64,000 nucleotides of DNA from Cladorhizidae sp. MBARI D1340-BT2 (lineage: Eukaryota; Porifera; Demospongiae; Poecilosclerida; Cladorhizidae), in NCBI GenBank assembly GCA_028752905.1, contig JAQNBH010000010.1, positions 26,794,832 through 26,858,831 of the forward strand, read 5' to 3'. A program made the position numbers and the translations under genes. The stretch's first letter is position 1, and the number at the start of each line of letters is the position of its first letter. The notes beneath the pieces are model-generated. The model did not search any database. It was not told the origin of the DNA and saw only the letters and a program-made list of their open reading frames with translations. Shown here piece by piece: positions 22,163 through 33,544 of the stretch.

Positions 22163-25100
22163 TCAATGCCATTTGAAAGAGTAGCCCACCTCTATCTTAT
22201 CACTTGCCTCTTTTTGGAGTTTAAACCAGAAGCCATCGACATCTTCCAAATTAATGTTGGATAGTGGGATATTAATTTCACCAAGAAGCTTTTCCTCCCC
22301 AAACCTCTCCCAGTCCCATACACACAGCTGGAGAGTGCATAGACCAATGCAAGACTGCTCAACGTAGTACTGCATAAAAGTACAATTTTATATTTTAAAT
22401 ACGAACTACAATTACCTTCTCAAAGGCAAGTCAGGAATCTGTCATTAAAGGACCAAACATTTAGAACATAGTTTACAGGTTTATTATTGTTGCTAGTGTT
22501 GTTGTTTTAGTGCTGTTGTTTCCTAAACAAATTCTAGGTTTGGTATAAGAAATACATATGGGCCGGGTGGTCGAAAGAAAATGTTGAACGTTAGCAATAT
22601 ATCACAAACAGAGAGTACTTGATAGCAACACAACAATACAAATAGTGTCATAATAAATTGTGTTTTAAGTTGTAGAGAGTTCGAAAAATAATAACTAAAC
22701 TACTCAGCATTCAAAATTTGACTAACCTGAAAGGTTTGCCTGTACACAGGATTTCTAGTATTCCTTTTAGTTTCAGTCCTTTTCTTGGGGTACTTGTATA
22801 TTTCAGATATGATTGAAGCTCTGATATAAGGATTTGGGGACTTGTCTTGGTCAGCATCTAACCCTCGTGCTTTGTTGATGAAGACTGAAAAGTGTTTGTT
22901 GATATGTTGGACACTCACAAGTACTTCTCCAGTTTCAGAATAATCCTTCTTTTCATCCAACATCGTCTGTAATATATTTTGACAAACAGTGATTATGAGG
23001 GAACTTGATAAAAATTACAACGAAGAAGTTATGGAATGCTCTTGTGTGTTTGTGATTTCCTTGACAGATAATTATAAGCAGAAAGCATGTCTATAAGCCT
23101 AATTTATGCAGCACATTGGTAGACAAACTTGGTCTATGAGATATACTCATGAAGTATGCCTACCTGAGTTATGGCACCATATCTCAGATGTGATTTAACT
23201 AATGAATAAGTTTGAAGAGTGATCTTTTGATAGTTGAGGCAGTCCTTTTGCTTCATACTGACACTTTATACCAACATAAACTGATCTATGCCTTCATTTT
23301 CAAGAAATGATTAAGAAGAAGTTGATGCATTGAATATTGGACTTTGGGTCCCACTTTATACAATGGTACAGATACATACTCGGCAGTTTTAGTAGCCTAC
23401 AAACTATGACACAGCTGAGCAGTAATTCAGCCATTAACACATCTTCTCTCTATGGAAATGGCATTCTGGTCTAATATGGTAACACTGCTATGCTGTAGGG
23501 GAATTAATGGAAGTCTTTCTCACCTTGGAAATAGGAGAAGAAGCACAAGCTAAACTGTCACAATCCATGCTACCTTGAAGTTTCAGGCCCAATGTTGGTG
23601 TTGTCGCCAAAGACTCGTAGCTGCTCTCCCAATCCTTGTAGAGGGACCTAATGGGGGAAAGAGGAGAGACAAATAACACAAATAACAATGAAGGCACAGA
23701 AAGCCGACAATGGCTAGTACAGCATGATGTCCACGTAAGATGTTGTTGTTACTGGTAGTGAAGATTGGGATAACTTAGCTACTTGTGAGTTTGTTTCTCT
23801 CTCTTCTGATTTTGGTGAAAAATAACTTGTTGGTTTAGTTGGTATTATTAGTGTGAGAGTGTTGGATGAAGGTTGGGACACTGCAAGGGCTTGGTTAGTT
23901 TTCTCTTTTTGCGTTGACTTGTTCATTATTTCAATTGTTGGTGCTGGAGGTTGAGGTGTGGCTAGGGTGTCCTCAATTGGTTGGTTGTTTGCATTTTTAT
24001 TGATGATAGGTGATGAAGAGGATTCGGGGGAAATGCTCTGTTCCCTATCTGGACTTGATAAATGTGGAATATTTGTTGATGTTATCAATGAATGCCAACA
24101 TTCTACACACGTTCCAGGTTCCTTCAGCATTGCTTCCCAATGGCCGACTTCCTCTGAATTAGAATCCATTGAGAGGTCTAATTTAAGGCATCCTAGTACA
24201 CCATCCTTAAAGAGCCTTTTCCGATTCTTCACACAAATGTCCAATGCTCTAGCAGATTTTAGTTCTCCCCAAGTGATATCCTTATAAGTAAATTCTTCCT
24301 CCCAAACAGGATTCAACTTGTTCCTTTTCACTTTAGTTTTCCTAAGACCTTTCCTTGTCTTGTTTGGAAGTAATTGCATCCTGACATAGGAATTGGTACG
24401 CCCATTAGGGCCGACTTTGGGTAGATGTTTAGCCTTGTCAATTGTTACATGGAGTGCACCTCTTGTCGTATCAGCAACTGCCTCCGTTGTTTTTGTTGGA
24501 CTAAACAGCAGTTTTACATGCAACATCCCATGATAAGGAGTGGGTATTTGGAGTTCAGAGGAATCCTGATATAATTATGTAAAAAATATATTATATAAAT
24601 TTTAGGAATAATAGACCAATGATAAAAAATTGAGATGTAACTGCTCTGTACCTTGTGGTTTAGTCCATACCATATTCTTTGATTCAAATCCACACTGGAC
24701 AATGGAATTTTAATATCTCCAAGAAAATCATCCTTCCCTTTTGGATTAGAGTCCCAAACACTCAACCAAAGTGTGAACAAATGAAAGTCGGACTTCTCAA
24801 TATGATACTATGTAAAGATAATAAATAACAATCTTTTTAAAAATGAGAAAATAAATAGTTAGCGAAAGTTGTAATGTAAACTTTTTTAAACCAAGCATAT
24901 GCAACAAAAAAAAAATTGTGTACCATATGTATAATGCATGAGTACTTCACCATTAGATGTTCTTCTGATTGGTTATAATTATAGCTATAACTGATTCCAG
25001 AAAATGTTGTTCCAGAATGCAGATAAAGTTTGGTATGTGAATCAATTCAACTGAGCAAGCCAAAGCTACACAGAACTAAACTTTGCTATGTCCATGACCA

Positions 25101-28100
25101 AACTTAAAAGAATGGAAATCCATTTTGGCTAGCACATTACACTTTCAACAGCAAAGGGTTAGCTACAGGTTGATTTCTGTTATGTAAATGTTGCTATGAA
25201 GCTTTTTGACAGAAGGGCTCGTAATAAAGATACTACCCATCTAGCCAGTTTTGATCATTTTCCATTTTAACCAGCTTACATGCTAAAGAGGAAGTAAATT
25301 TACTACCTTATGAACAACATTGCACTAAAATGTACTTCCCTATTATACCACAATCTAAATGTTATAGACATGTTGTTGGCTAATTTTAACTGGTGCAAAC
25401 AAAAGTCTAGGATAATTTAAACATTCCTTGAGGACAGCTAAATGTGGCACATGTTATGGACCAACATGCATAAGAAACAGGAAGTTAAAATGTTTTTCCC
25501 CCGTCAAATTTTAGCTGGTCAAATTTGTCTATAAAAGAGTTAACCAATACTTATTGAGTATCAGGGTGTTTGCTTACGCATCGAAGAACAAAGATGAATT
25601 TTGATTGCTTAGCAACAAATCACACACTCGTGTATATCATTGATCGATAAAGACCTTTTTTGGTGACTTGGCATTTAGCTTTGTTGGCCAGTCAACAACA
25701 GTTGATAATGGCCTGCATATATGGTCCAATTATTAATTATTTGTTGTTGCTTGCATTCGATTCACATTGTTAACATTCATTGATTATGTCACGTAAAGCT
25801 CTGCAAACCACATATTTCTCTTCTCTATACCCATTTGTACATTGAATTCATGAAAATTGTATTGCTCTAAATACTCCTGCTATATATGAAGTCCATGTAA
25901 CTCATTGCTGGTCATTTTCTTATGAAACAGTTCCTGATTGGGATGTACATAATTATAGTGAGTATTATGGAAGGATATATTGATTGGAAATTGGTTTGAT
26001 CAATGGTGCATTCAAAAGTAGTGCTATATAAAAGTAAATTAAATAACCAACCTTATTAAAGGATTCCAGGAATGAAGTAATAGTAAACTTGTTCTTACTA
26101 TAATTATTATGCTTTACTCATTTGGAAGCATTTGTTATCCTTAGACAATAGACTGATCAAGATGTAAGGGTCAGAAGCTGCCAGGCCTTTGGCGATATCA
26201 ACAAATACTTCCAGGTAGTCATACACATAGATACATGTTAATCGAAATTCTCCAAGATCATCCACATGTTCTGCTGAACTTCTCTAAAGAGACATCCACA
26301 AAACATCGATAAATTCAAACAAAAGTATTCAAACAACTAGTTTTTATTAATATATTAATTATAACTATATTAATGGCCTTTTGTGAAACTGGAGAATGAA
26401 ATGTTTTAAATGATCCGTAGCATAAAGGTATAATGCACATGAGAAAATTTCAAATACTTATTTGTGTTCAGGCCTTTCCCACTGTTGGTCTGACCAACTT
26501 AAAGGATCTATCGCACACTGTTACATATTATTATATTGCGAAGCTGAAAAATAATTTCTAAAAAAAATTCTGATGAGCTACCTCTAGTTGCAAAAAGCTT
26601 TCTTGCTTGGCTTCTCCTAAACAGGCAACATATTTGGTTACCAGCAACTGATGCTTAACCGCCATAAGCTTTGATCTCTACACAATACAGAGAACTGCTT
26701 CCACCCCTGCCACTTTTCTCCATGGTGGCTACAACACAAGCATTACATTCACTCTAGCAACACCAAAATCTAATAAAATTATGCAAATGCAGTGTGCTTT
26801 ACCACAAACTATTCAAACATAACCAAACTACTGTGAAGTCATTTTCTTCTTAACTGTATTAGTTATACACTTTTTCTAGAAATAATAAAATTTTAGACAT
26901 AAAACTGTGCACGTGTTTCTCAAGATTAATGTTGAAAAGGTGGAAGGTGGGATGTTCTATCCATTACTACTATATACCTAAGTCACAAAACTTCCTGATG
27001 AAGACTAGAGCATCTAGTCGAAACGTCGAGAGAATACAATTTCATGTTGATTGTTGAGAAGGTTATTGTAATATTGTTATGTCCTGAGAGTTCATTGAGT
27101 ACAAAACTAGTGCATATAGATGTCACACATTTTGGAAAAATACAATAAGATTCAGAAGATTTCAAACAAGGCAAGTTAATAAATGGTCTTAAAAATAGTA
27201 CACCTATGATGCTTCTGCAAATAGAGAGCGATTCAGATAATATCCTGATTCTAGTAGGTTTTGACAAATTGTGTGTACTACATCACATGTCAACAAAGCA
27301 GTCAATATACAGCAATAAGGACATTCAAGTACCTCTTCCATGCTAAGAGGAGAGTGTTCTGCCTTTTCAGACTCCTCTGGCTTGATATCTACATCCCTAT
27401 AGCAAAATACAAAAAAAATACAGTGAGTTTAGGCAAAATCTTCAACAGATTGGCCACCATAATCATGTATAAAACAAATATAGACATATTTGGCAAAATA
27501 ATGTGCGGAGTTTTTCTGCACACTCCAGTTGACTGCACTATCATAATCATGATATTGGTCTGACTGTGGGAGCAATGTTTGACCATCACAACTATCTTTA
27601 TCAATGTTTTCTTGTAGACTTTTTCTACCGTTTTGGCCGTCAACTGCAGATAAAAACTAGACAACAACATCTTAGAATCACTTTAACTTCCTTGATTCTT
27701 GAGAAAGGAAATGCATCGAATTCAAATCAACATCCACTACACTAGACATGTACAGTGCATAGGTATACTACTTGCAGCTACTAGTAAACATTATGTTACA
27801 ATAGTTGCAGCTCATTCCTCATATATATGAAAAGAAAATTGCAAACTTTGGAAAAAGATATTTGGTTTAGGAGACAAAATTTAAGGAAGTTTTCCCTTTC
27901 AAATTTTATAAAACCTGAAACCACCATTTCGTAGATTGCTGTAATTCCTACAAATCTACAAATTCAGCCAGCAGATATCGAACAAGAATTTTTTATTGAT
28001 GCATTTGTTATCAGTCTCCAACAACGCAGCTGTGAGTAGCAAAAACGTGTTGCTGCTTTAATGTGTTGCACCTCAGCAGCTGTGTCTGTGGAAATGCAAA

Positions 28101-28640
28101 ACTGCATTCTATCTACAAAGATATGTTCTATAACTTATAAAGTACTAACTCTGTGTACCTTTGAAGTCACAGGAGGGAAGTAATATGACTATATACCATG
28201 CATCATGTTGTATTATGTTCGCAGTTACTCAAGGTTATCTTACAGGCCCATGCTGCTGAACTCAGCACTGTGCCTAGAGTACTAACTCAACAATCTACAG
28301 GAATTTCTTTTAGTTGCCACAATATATAGACTTCAATTAGCCAAGAGATCCACAGTAAATTCTGAATGTACTGCTAGAAAGAACACATCACTTTAAACCA
28401 TGTTCATCTCTCATCACCAACTCACCAAAATCTGACTCCATTTTTCTTCTTGTTACTCACAACTTGATCATTCCTGAGCACACCTTCTGGTTTATCTTCC
28501 TCCTTAGTTAAAACAGCTTCCATTGCAGTAGAATTTATTGAATATTTGATAACAATGACAGATTCACAACACCTTTTCACTACTCGAGCGTTCGCTTGGG
28601 TATATAGCGTTGCGTCTGATTGCAGACGTATAGTCCGCAT
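22163..28640 (-). CDS. synaptotagmin-like protein with three C2 domains (9 exons)
   Basis: Probably a membrane-traffic protein that binds phospholipid through C2 domains. Model: 28426-28523 (ATG at 28523; an in-frame ATG at 28640 is an alternative), 27333-27396, 26147-26283, 26052-26097, 24652-24807, 23721-24565, 23524-23647, 22727-22966, 22163-22369. All phases agree and give 638 residues. C2A: GEFRLTCIYVYDYLEVFV, GLAASDPYI, LSVWD, FLGDIKIPL. C2B: GALHVTIDKAKHLP, NSYVRMQLLPNKTRKG, LNPVWEEEF, strongly SYTL-like. After a Ser/Thr-rich linker of about 130 residues comes C2C: GEVLVSVQH, NPYIRASI, LCVWDWERFGEEKLLGEI. Several calcium-binding aspartates are replaced (NSY and NPY for DPY). No Rab-binding SHD/FYVE region is seen at the N-terminus. 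The exon 3-4 link and the donor at 23720 (GTACTA) are the weakest points. Confidence 0.8.
26993..27080 (+). ncRNA. hammerhead-ribozyme motif, best-preserved copy
   Basis: CTGATGA (26995-27001), stem II GACTAG/CTAGTC (27003-27008 with 27014-27019, loop AGCAT), then GAAAC and GTC (27020-27027). This is the full conserved core of a minimal hammerhead with a very short stem III, the form known from Penelope-like elements. Outer stem I is weak (CTTC with GAGAG). It lies in intron 2 of the C2 gene, antisense to it. Penelope origin is inferred; no GIY-YIG or RT frame is attached. Confidence 0.6.
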
Positions 28641-28680
28641 GCGCGGCGCGTATGACGTAACTTCACCATAACATAAACTT
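28600..28680 (-). promoter_or_regulatory. promoter region of the C2-domain gene
   Basis: A short CpG-rich patch in AT-rich DNA with GCATGCGC (28637-28644, NRF-1-like core) and TGACGTAA (28653-28660, CRE-like). It lies immediately upstream of exon 1, and the upstream alternative ATG overlaps it. Binding is inferred from motifs only. Confidence 0.45.
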
Positions 28681-29269
28681 TATAACCCCTTATGCCTCAA
28701 TATCAGATAGACTTCCCACTCGACCCCTCTCAGCTCTTGTGGCTGATAGTCACCTTGTTTCAGGACTTTTGTCACCAAGCCCTGAAGAGGAGGCATTTTA
28801 TACTTTTTTTTAACTTGTGGTTACAAATTTAGAGCTCTGTAGATTCTTCAAACTTCATGGTATGGACTTGATATATAGCTGAAAAGATAGGTCTCTCTGT
28901 GTGCTCTCTTTTGATACTAAAATATGTTTCATAGGATAACTATAGGCAAGTTACTATAAAGTCAAGGGACCTCAACAACCTGCATCCCAAAGTCCCCATG
29001 AAAATGCAGCTGTCTCCCCTATGTCCATTTGTCTCTGCATCTTCTCCACCATTGAGCTGCAGCATCTCTAGCACTCTGCTGCCCCTCCCACAGCAACTCC
29101 TGCATCATTAACAAAATCCCTGTTTCTGCAACTGTTATTGCATGTGACCCTTTTAGATCGCTACTTGGATACCTGCTCTGTTCTTCCATTGTCCTAGCTC
29201 GTATGCTTGAATCTGCTTAAAGAGAGCTACTGATTTAGTTGTTATTCTGCTATCACTTCAACTTATTAA
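28681..29269. other. intergenic sequence before the Gypsy remnant
   Basis: No supported gene. The pyrimidine-rich stretch 28960-29270 may be decayed Gypsy sequence upstream of the recognisable part, but no motif confirms that. Confidence 0.4.
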
Positions 29270-29541
29270 CTATAGTATGTCAATCGATAGGCAAAATTAT
29301 CCCACTGCTGCTAAGGCCTTGACAGAGTTTTTAGGCATGGTAAATTTTTACCACAGATTTGCGCCCCATGCCACTGCCCTCATGGGTCTACATATAGCAT
29401 GCCACATACGCAAGGTCTGGACTTTTGGTGGACCGCACAAATGCAGTCAGCATTTGACATGATTCTTGGCCTATGCAACCCTACTTGTCCATCCAAGCAC
29501 CTCTGCCACCACGTGGCTCATCGTGCGCATCTGACTTGGCA
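29270..29541 (+). pseudogene. Gypsy pol remnant 2, left part (end of RT / start of RNase H)
   Basis: The frame at 29283 encodes ALTEFLGMVNFYHRFAPHA, the RT-connection motif of Ty3/Gypsy pol, followed by broken sequence ending in codons for ASDLA, the start of the RNase H motif. At 29541 a LINE interrupts it; the missing continuation resumes at about 31771 (VLEQF, WKPLAF). Stops are present, so it is inactive. Confidence 0.75.

Positions 29542-29576
<35 letters not shown>
29541..29576. repeat. (ATT)n microsatellite at the LINE 3' end
   Basis: About 12 ATT triplets on the plus strand, i.e. an (AAT)n tail at the 3' end of the minus-strand LINE, as in several non-LTR families that end in short tandem repeats rather than poly-A. 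Confidence 0.85.
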
Positions 29577-31770
29577 GAACTTTACAGCCATGTTGACAGG
29601 TGTGAAATGTGTGTGAGTGATATTGGAAATAATGATTGCTGAAGGTCAATGAACCAAGAACTGGTGAAGCCTGAAAATGAAGAAAAGAAAAAGTAAAAGG
29701 AACAATACAGAGTTAATCAGAGTTAATCAGGGGTCCTATTAATATTGATCATATGGCATGGTGCGCAAGGACAAAGATAGTGAAAAGTGCATGTGTCGGC
29801 TGGGTCAAAGTGATTTAGGAAATAATGCCATAAGTACGGTACCAGTTGTTTCTTGATAGATAATAGTGATTGTGAAATGTCAATAGGAGGCAGTGCATTC
29901 CATAGTAGTACAATGCGGTTGAAGTAGAAATGTCTACTGTTGGAGGAGCGAGTGAATTTGTAGTTTAATTTGTGAAGTGAAGATGACCGAGTAGGGTTGG
30001 TAGAGAATGATATGTATTTTTGTATGTCAAAGTTGCTCGAACGATCCTTTAACGATTTTACAAGGAAGAGGATGTCTTGCAGTTCGAACCAGTACATCAG
30101 TGGTAGTAAGTTTAAGGTAATGAGTCTGGATTTGTAGTCTGATGTGTGATCATTCAAAATGTATTTTGTAGTTCGACGTTGGACCTTTTCCAGCAGAGAG
30201 ATGTCCTTTAAAAGGCGAGGTCTCCAAAGCTGAGAGCAATAGGTTATTTTAGACCTTATCAATGAGATGTATAGGGATTTTTTTACAACTGTAGAAGATG
30301 AGGATTGGAAGGTTCTCCTTATCAGGTTAAGAGCAAAATAAGCGTTTCTGCATATTTTGGAAATATGTTCTGACCAGGAGAGGTTGCATGTGGTGAAGAT
30401 TCCTAGATCTCTCTGACCATCAGTGTGAGGAATGACAGTTCCGTTTACACTGTAAGTGTGGGGATCCTTTTTGGTTAGCGAGATTCTCATTGCAGAGCAT
30501 TTAGATTCATTCAATTGTAGATTCCATTTCTTACACCAGCATGTTATGGTTGTTAAGTCAATCTGCAATAAATTATAGTCTTCGGGAGAGGAGATTGATT
30601 TGACAAGTTTGATGTCGTCGGCAAACATGTAGGATGATGAGAAACTAATAGCTGCTGGTATGTCGTTTACATACACCAGGAATAAAAGTGGCCCCAGAAT
30701 ACTGCCCTGTGGAACCCCTGATATGACAGGTAGTTTGGTAGATGAAAAACCTTCTAGTTCCACATAGTGGTGTCTGTTTGATAGGTAATTTTGGAACCAC
30801 AGCCAGAGGGGGCCAGTGATACCCATGAGCCAAAGCTTGTAGAGGAGTTCCGAGTGTGGCACTGAATCAAAGGCCTTTGAAAAGTCTAGGAAGATGATGT
30901 CAGAAACGTTGTGAAGTTCAATTGCATCATAAACAGTTGAATATGTTGTGAGAAGGTTTGTCAGGCATGATCTTTTCTGCATAAATCCGAACTGTTCCCT
31001 ACTAATTAAAGGTCCAAGAAATGGTATGATTTTTTTGTAAATGATAGATTCCAGTACCTTAGATACAACACTGAGCAAAGATATGGGTCTGTAGTTGTGG
31101 ACACTTGAAATGTCACCTTTTTTGAAAATCGGCTTAATTTTTTGAATTTTCCATTCAACGGGTATAGAGGAAGATCGGAGACTATGCTCAAATAGGTTAG
31201 TGATTGGCTCAGAAAGAGAGGCTGCACAATGTTTGAATATTAGTGGGCTAATGCTGTCACATCCAGGAGCTTTGGTTGGGTCTAGCGTATGAAGGGCATC
31301 CAGAACATCTTCTATCGTTATGTTGATTGTAGAAAGTTGCGACTGGGGTGAAGGTAATTTGTGGAAAGGAGGTAGCATAAAGTTGCTCTTGGTAAATACA
31401 GAGTTGAAATAGTTGTTAAATAACTCAGCTTTTTGAGAAGGGTCAGTAATAGGAATAGAGTCGTGAATGATGACGTTGGATATCTTTTTATTTTTGGAGA
31501 GCTGATTGATGTACCCATATAGTTTCTTACTGTTAGAGTGGAAAGAAAATACTAGGTTTTCTATGTAGGAAGTTTTTGAAGATAAGATTAACTTTTGCAG
31601 ATCCCGTTCCATGTTTGACAAAGTGTCGAAATGTTGTAAAGAAGGATTTCGCTTGATTTTGCGTCGCAGTGTATGAATTTGATTAACTTGATGCCTAATT
31701 TGGGGGTTGAACCACTTTGGAGATTTGTGTGATGAAGCTCTGAACTTAGGAATGAACAAGTCACATTAGA
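29577..31770 (-). mobile_element. non-LTR retrotransposon (LINE), 5'-truncated, nested in the Gypsy remnant
   Basis: Contains one long uninterrupted reading frame (29723-31759), an untranslated tail of about 150 bp and the (AAT)n end. The 5' side starts inside the region between endonuclease and RT, so the endonuclease was lost by 5' truncation. It splits the RNase H codons of the Gypsy remnant. Clear target-site duplications were not found. Confidence 0.85.
29723..31759 (-). CDS. LINE reverse transcriptase (CR1/Jockey-like), 678 codons
   Basis: Reverse transcriptase of target-primed retrotransposition. Ordered motifs: TKAPGCDSISPLIFKH, WKIQKIKPIFKKGD, NYRPISLLSVVSKVLE, REQFGF, IIFLDFSKAFDSVPH (first catalytic Asp), SGVPQGSILGPLLFLVYVND, MFADDIKLV (catalytic FADD), then a thumb-like region and a C-terminal tail with RRTTKYIL. 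No stops within the frame, so insertion is fairly recent. The endonuclease domain expected upstream is missing, and the first codon here is not a true start. It could not mobilise on its own. Confidence 0.9.
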   Translation of the reverse strand: MFIPKFRASSHKSPKWFNPQIRHQVNQIHTLRRKIKRNPSLQHFDTLSNMERDLQKLILSSKTSYIENLVFSFHSNSKKLYGYINQLSKNKKISNVIIHDSIPITDPSQKAELFNNYFNSVFTKSNFMLPPFHKLPSPQSQLSTINITIEDVLDALHTLDPTKAPGCDSISPLIFKHCAASLSEPITNLFEHSLRSSSIPVEWKIQKIKPIFKKGDISSVHNYRPISLLSVVSKVLESIIYKKIIPFLGPLISREQFGFMQKRSCLTNLLTTYSTVYDAIELHNVSDIIFLDFSKAFDSVPHSELLYKLWLMGITGPLWLWFQNYLSNRHHYVELEGFSSTKLPVISGVPQGSILGPLLFLVYVNDIPAAISFSSSYMFADDIKLVKSISSPEDYNLLQIDLTTITCWCKKWNLQLNESKCSAMRISLTKKDPHTYSVNGTVIPHTDGQRDLGIFTTCNLSWSEHISKICRNAYFALNLIRRTFQSSSSTVVKKSLYISLIRSKITYCSQLWRPRLLKDISLLEKVQRRTTKYILNDHTSDYKSRLITLNLLPLMYWFELQDILFLVKSLKDRSSNFDIQKYISFSTNPTRSSSLHKLNYKFTRSSNSRHFYFNRIVLLWNALPPIDISQSLLSIKKQLVPYLWHYFLNHFDPADTCTFHYLCPCAPCHMININRTPD

Positions 31771-33543
31771 GGAGTGCTCGAACAGTTCCTGGATGGTAGC
31801 TGGAAACCACTAGCTTTCTACTCCAGGAAGCTGGATAGAGCAAGAAAAATTACAGCACCTTCAATCATGAACTCCTAGCAATGTATGCTGCAGTCAAGCA
31901 CTTTAGTTATTAGGTGGAAGAACGGCAGTTTCACATCAACTCCGATCACAAACCCCCTTTGTCAGCAGCTCTGAATGCTGGACTCCAAGACAAGAATGGC
32001 ATGTCGCCTTTATAGCTGAATATACCACAGACATGCGACACGTTCATGGCAGAGACAATGCAGTCGCCGATGCTCTCTCAGCTTAGTGTGAGTCCTGTGT
32101 GCATGGCTGCAGGTCTACAAGATCTTGAACTACTTGGCATGGCATGGGCACAACAGGAGGTGCTGCAATCCAAGCATAGTGCTTAGCTATTACCTGATTG
32201 ATCCTTGCTGATGTACTGATCCCAGGTACAAACAATACCTTGCTGTGCGACACCTCCATAGGTTTTTCATGACTTATTGTTCCCCTTACTTGGCAATGAG
32301 CTGTCTTTGACGCCATCCATGGCCTAGCACACCTGGGCATTAAAACAATGATGAAGATGGAGGCAGCACATTTTGAGTGGCATGGCATAAACAAGCAGGT
32401 GGGTATTATTTGTGCCAAAACATGCATGTCCTGCCAGAAAGCTAAGGTAGAATGACATGTGACTGCCCCGCTAGAACATGGACAGATTCCAGACCGCCGC
32501 TTCCAAGAAATTCACTTTGATATTTTGGGACCACTGCTCATTTCACAAGGTAATACCATTATTGATCACTACATATGATGGCCAGAAGCCATACCAATGT
32601 CTGATTATAGCTGCCTTATGTGCCCATACCTTCCTTTCTAAACATATTGCACGGTTTGGAGTGCCAACAGATATCACTTCTGATAGAGGGGCGCAATTCA
32701 CCTCAGCCTTGTGGATAGCCCTGAGCACACTACTGGGGGCACAACTGCATCGCACAACTGCCTATTGTCCACAGCCAAGTAGTATTGTTGAACAGGTTCA
32801 TAGGCAGTTAAAAGCAGTACTAAATGCCCGTCTGATAGGGCCTTATTGGTCGGATGAACTTTCATTAGTCATTTCTCGGCATCCGCTATCAGCCTCCAAG
32901 GAAGACCTTAGATGTGTTCCTTCTGAACTTGCCTATGGCACAATGATCTACCAGGGGAGATCTTTGGAGCTTGGAACATCACCTGCTAACCAAATGTGTC
33001 TGATCTTCTTACACAACCTATGCGCCACCATGGCTGGACTGAGACCAAAAGTGACGCCATCACAGACAACAAACTGCCCACATGCCTGTCGACTTGCAGA
33101 GCTGAACATTTATATTTGTCTGATATGATGCACGTTACACCTGCAGTGTACCTGTGATGGACCATTTAGAGTCCTCGAGAGGGCTACTAAGTACTTTACT
33201 TTGGATCTAAATGGCCAATGTGACACAGTATCAGTTGATCACCTCAAACCTGCATTTTTGGATGTTGATTCTCTACATGAAGGTACTGTAGGATCTCACC
33301 AGTCGGATAGGCTACAAAAATCAGTGACTCTACCAGCTCAGTGGCGGAAGGGATTGACTGGTCTCGTTTGAGGCCCCCTTTTCTCTAATTTCCCAAACTC
33401 CAACTAAACAATAAACCTGCAATGTTTTTTGCCTTTTCTTGCTTTTTGCTTTTTCTTTTAGCTAGCTGTTTACTCTGCTAGCTGGCTGACCCACTGTCTG
33501 TGAAGCAACACCCCCAAGTGTGGGAAATGTAGGGGTGTGACCC
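31771..33543 (+). pseudogene. Gypsy pol remnant 2, right part (RNase H and integrase)
   Basis: Resumes the pol interrupted by the LINE: VLEQFLDGSWKPLAF, a SRKLDRA segment and a HELLAMYAAVKHF segment (RNase H), then AEYTTDMRHVHGRDNAVADA. The zinc-binding region and integrase core follow around 32300-32830, with ARFGVPTDITSDRGAQF and a VEQVHRQLKAVLNA segment carrying the D and E catalytic positions. Near 33160-33260, GPFRVLERATKYF and VDHLKPAFLD match the integrase C-terminal region. Stops and frameshifts throughout. The hAT-B copy 2 TIR begins at 33545. Confidence 0.8.
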
Positions 33544-33544
33544 A

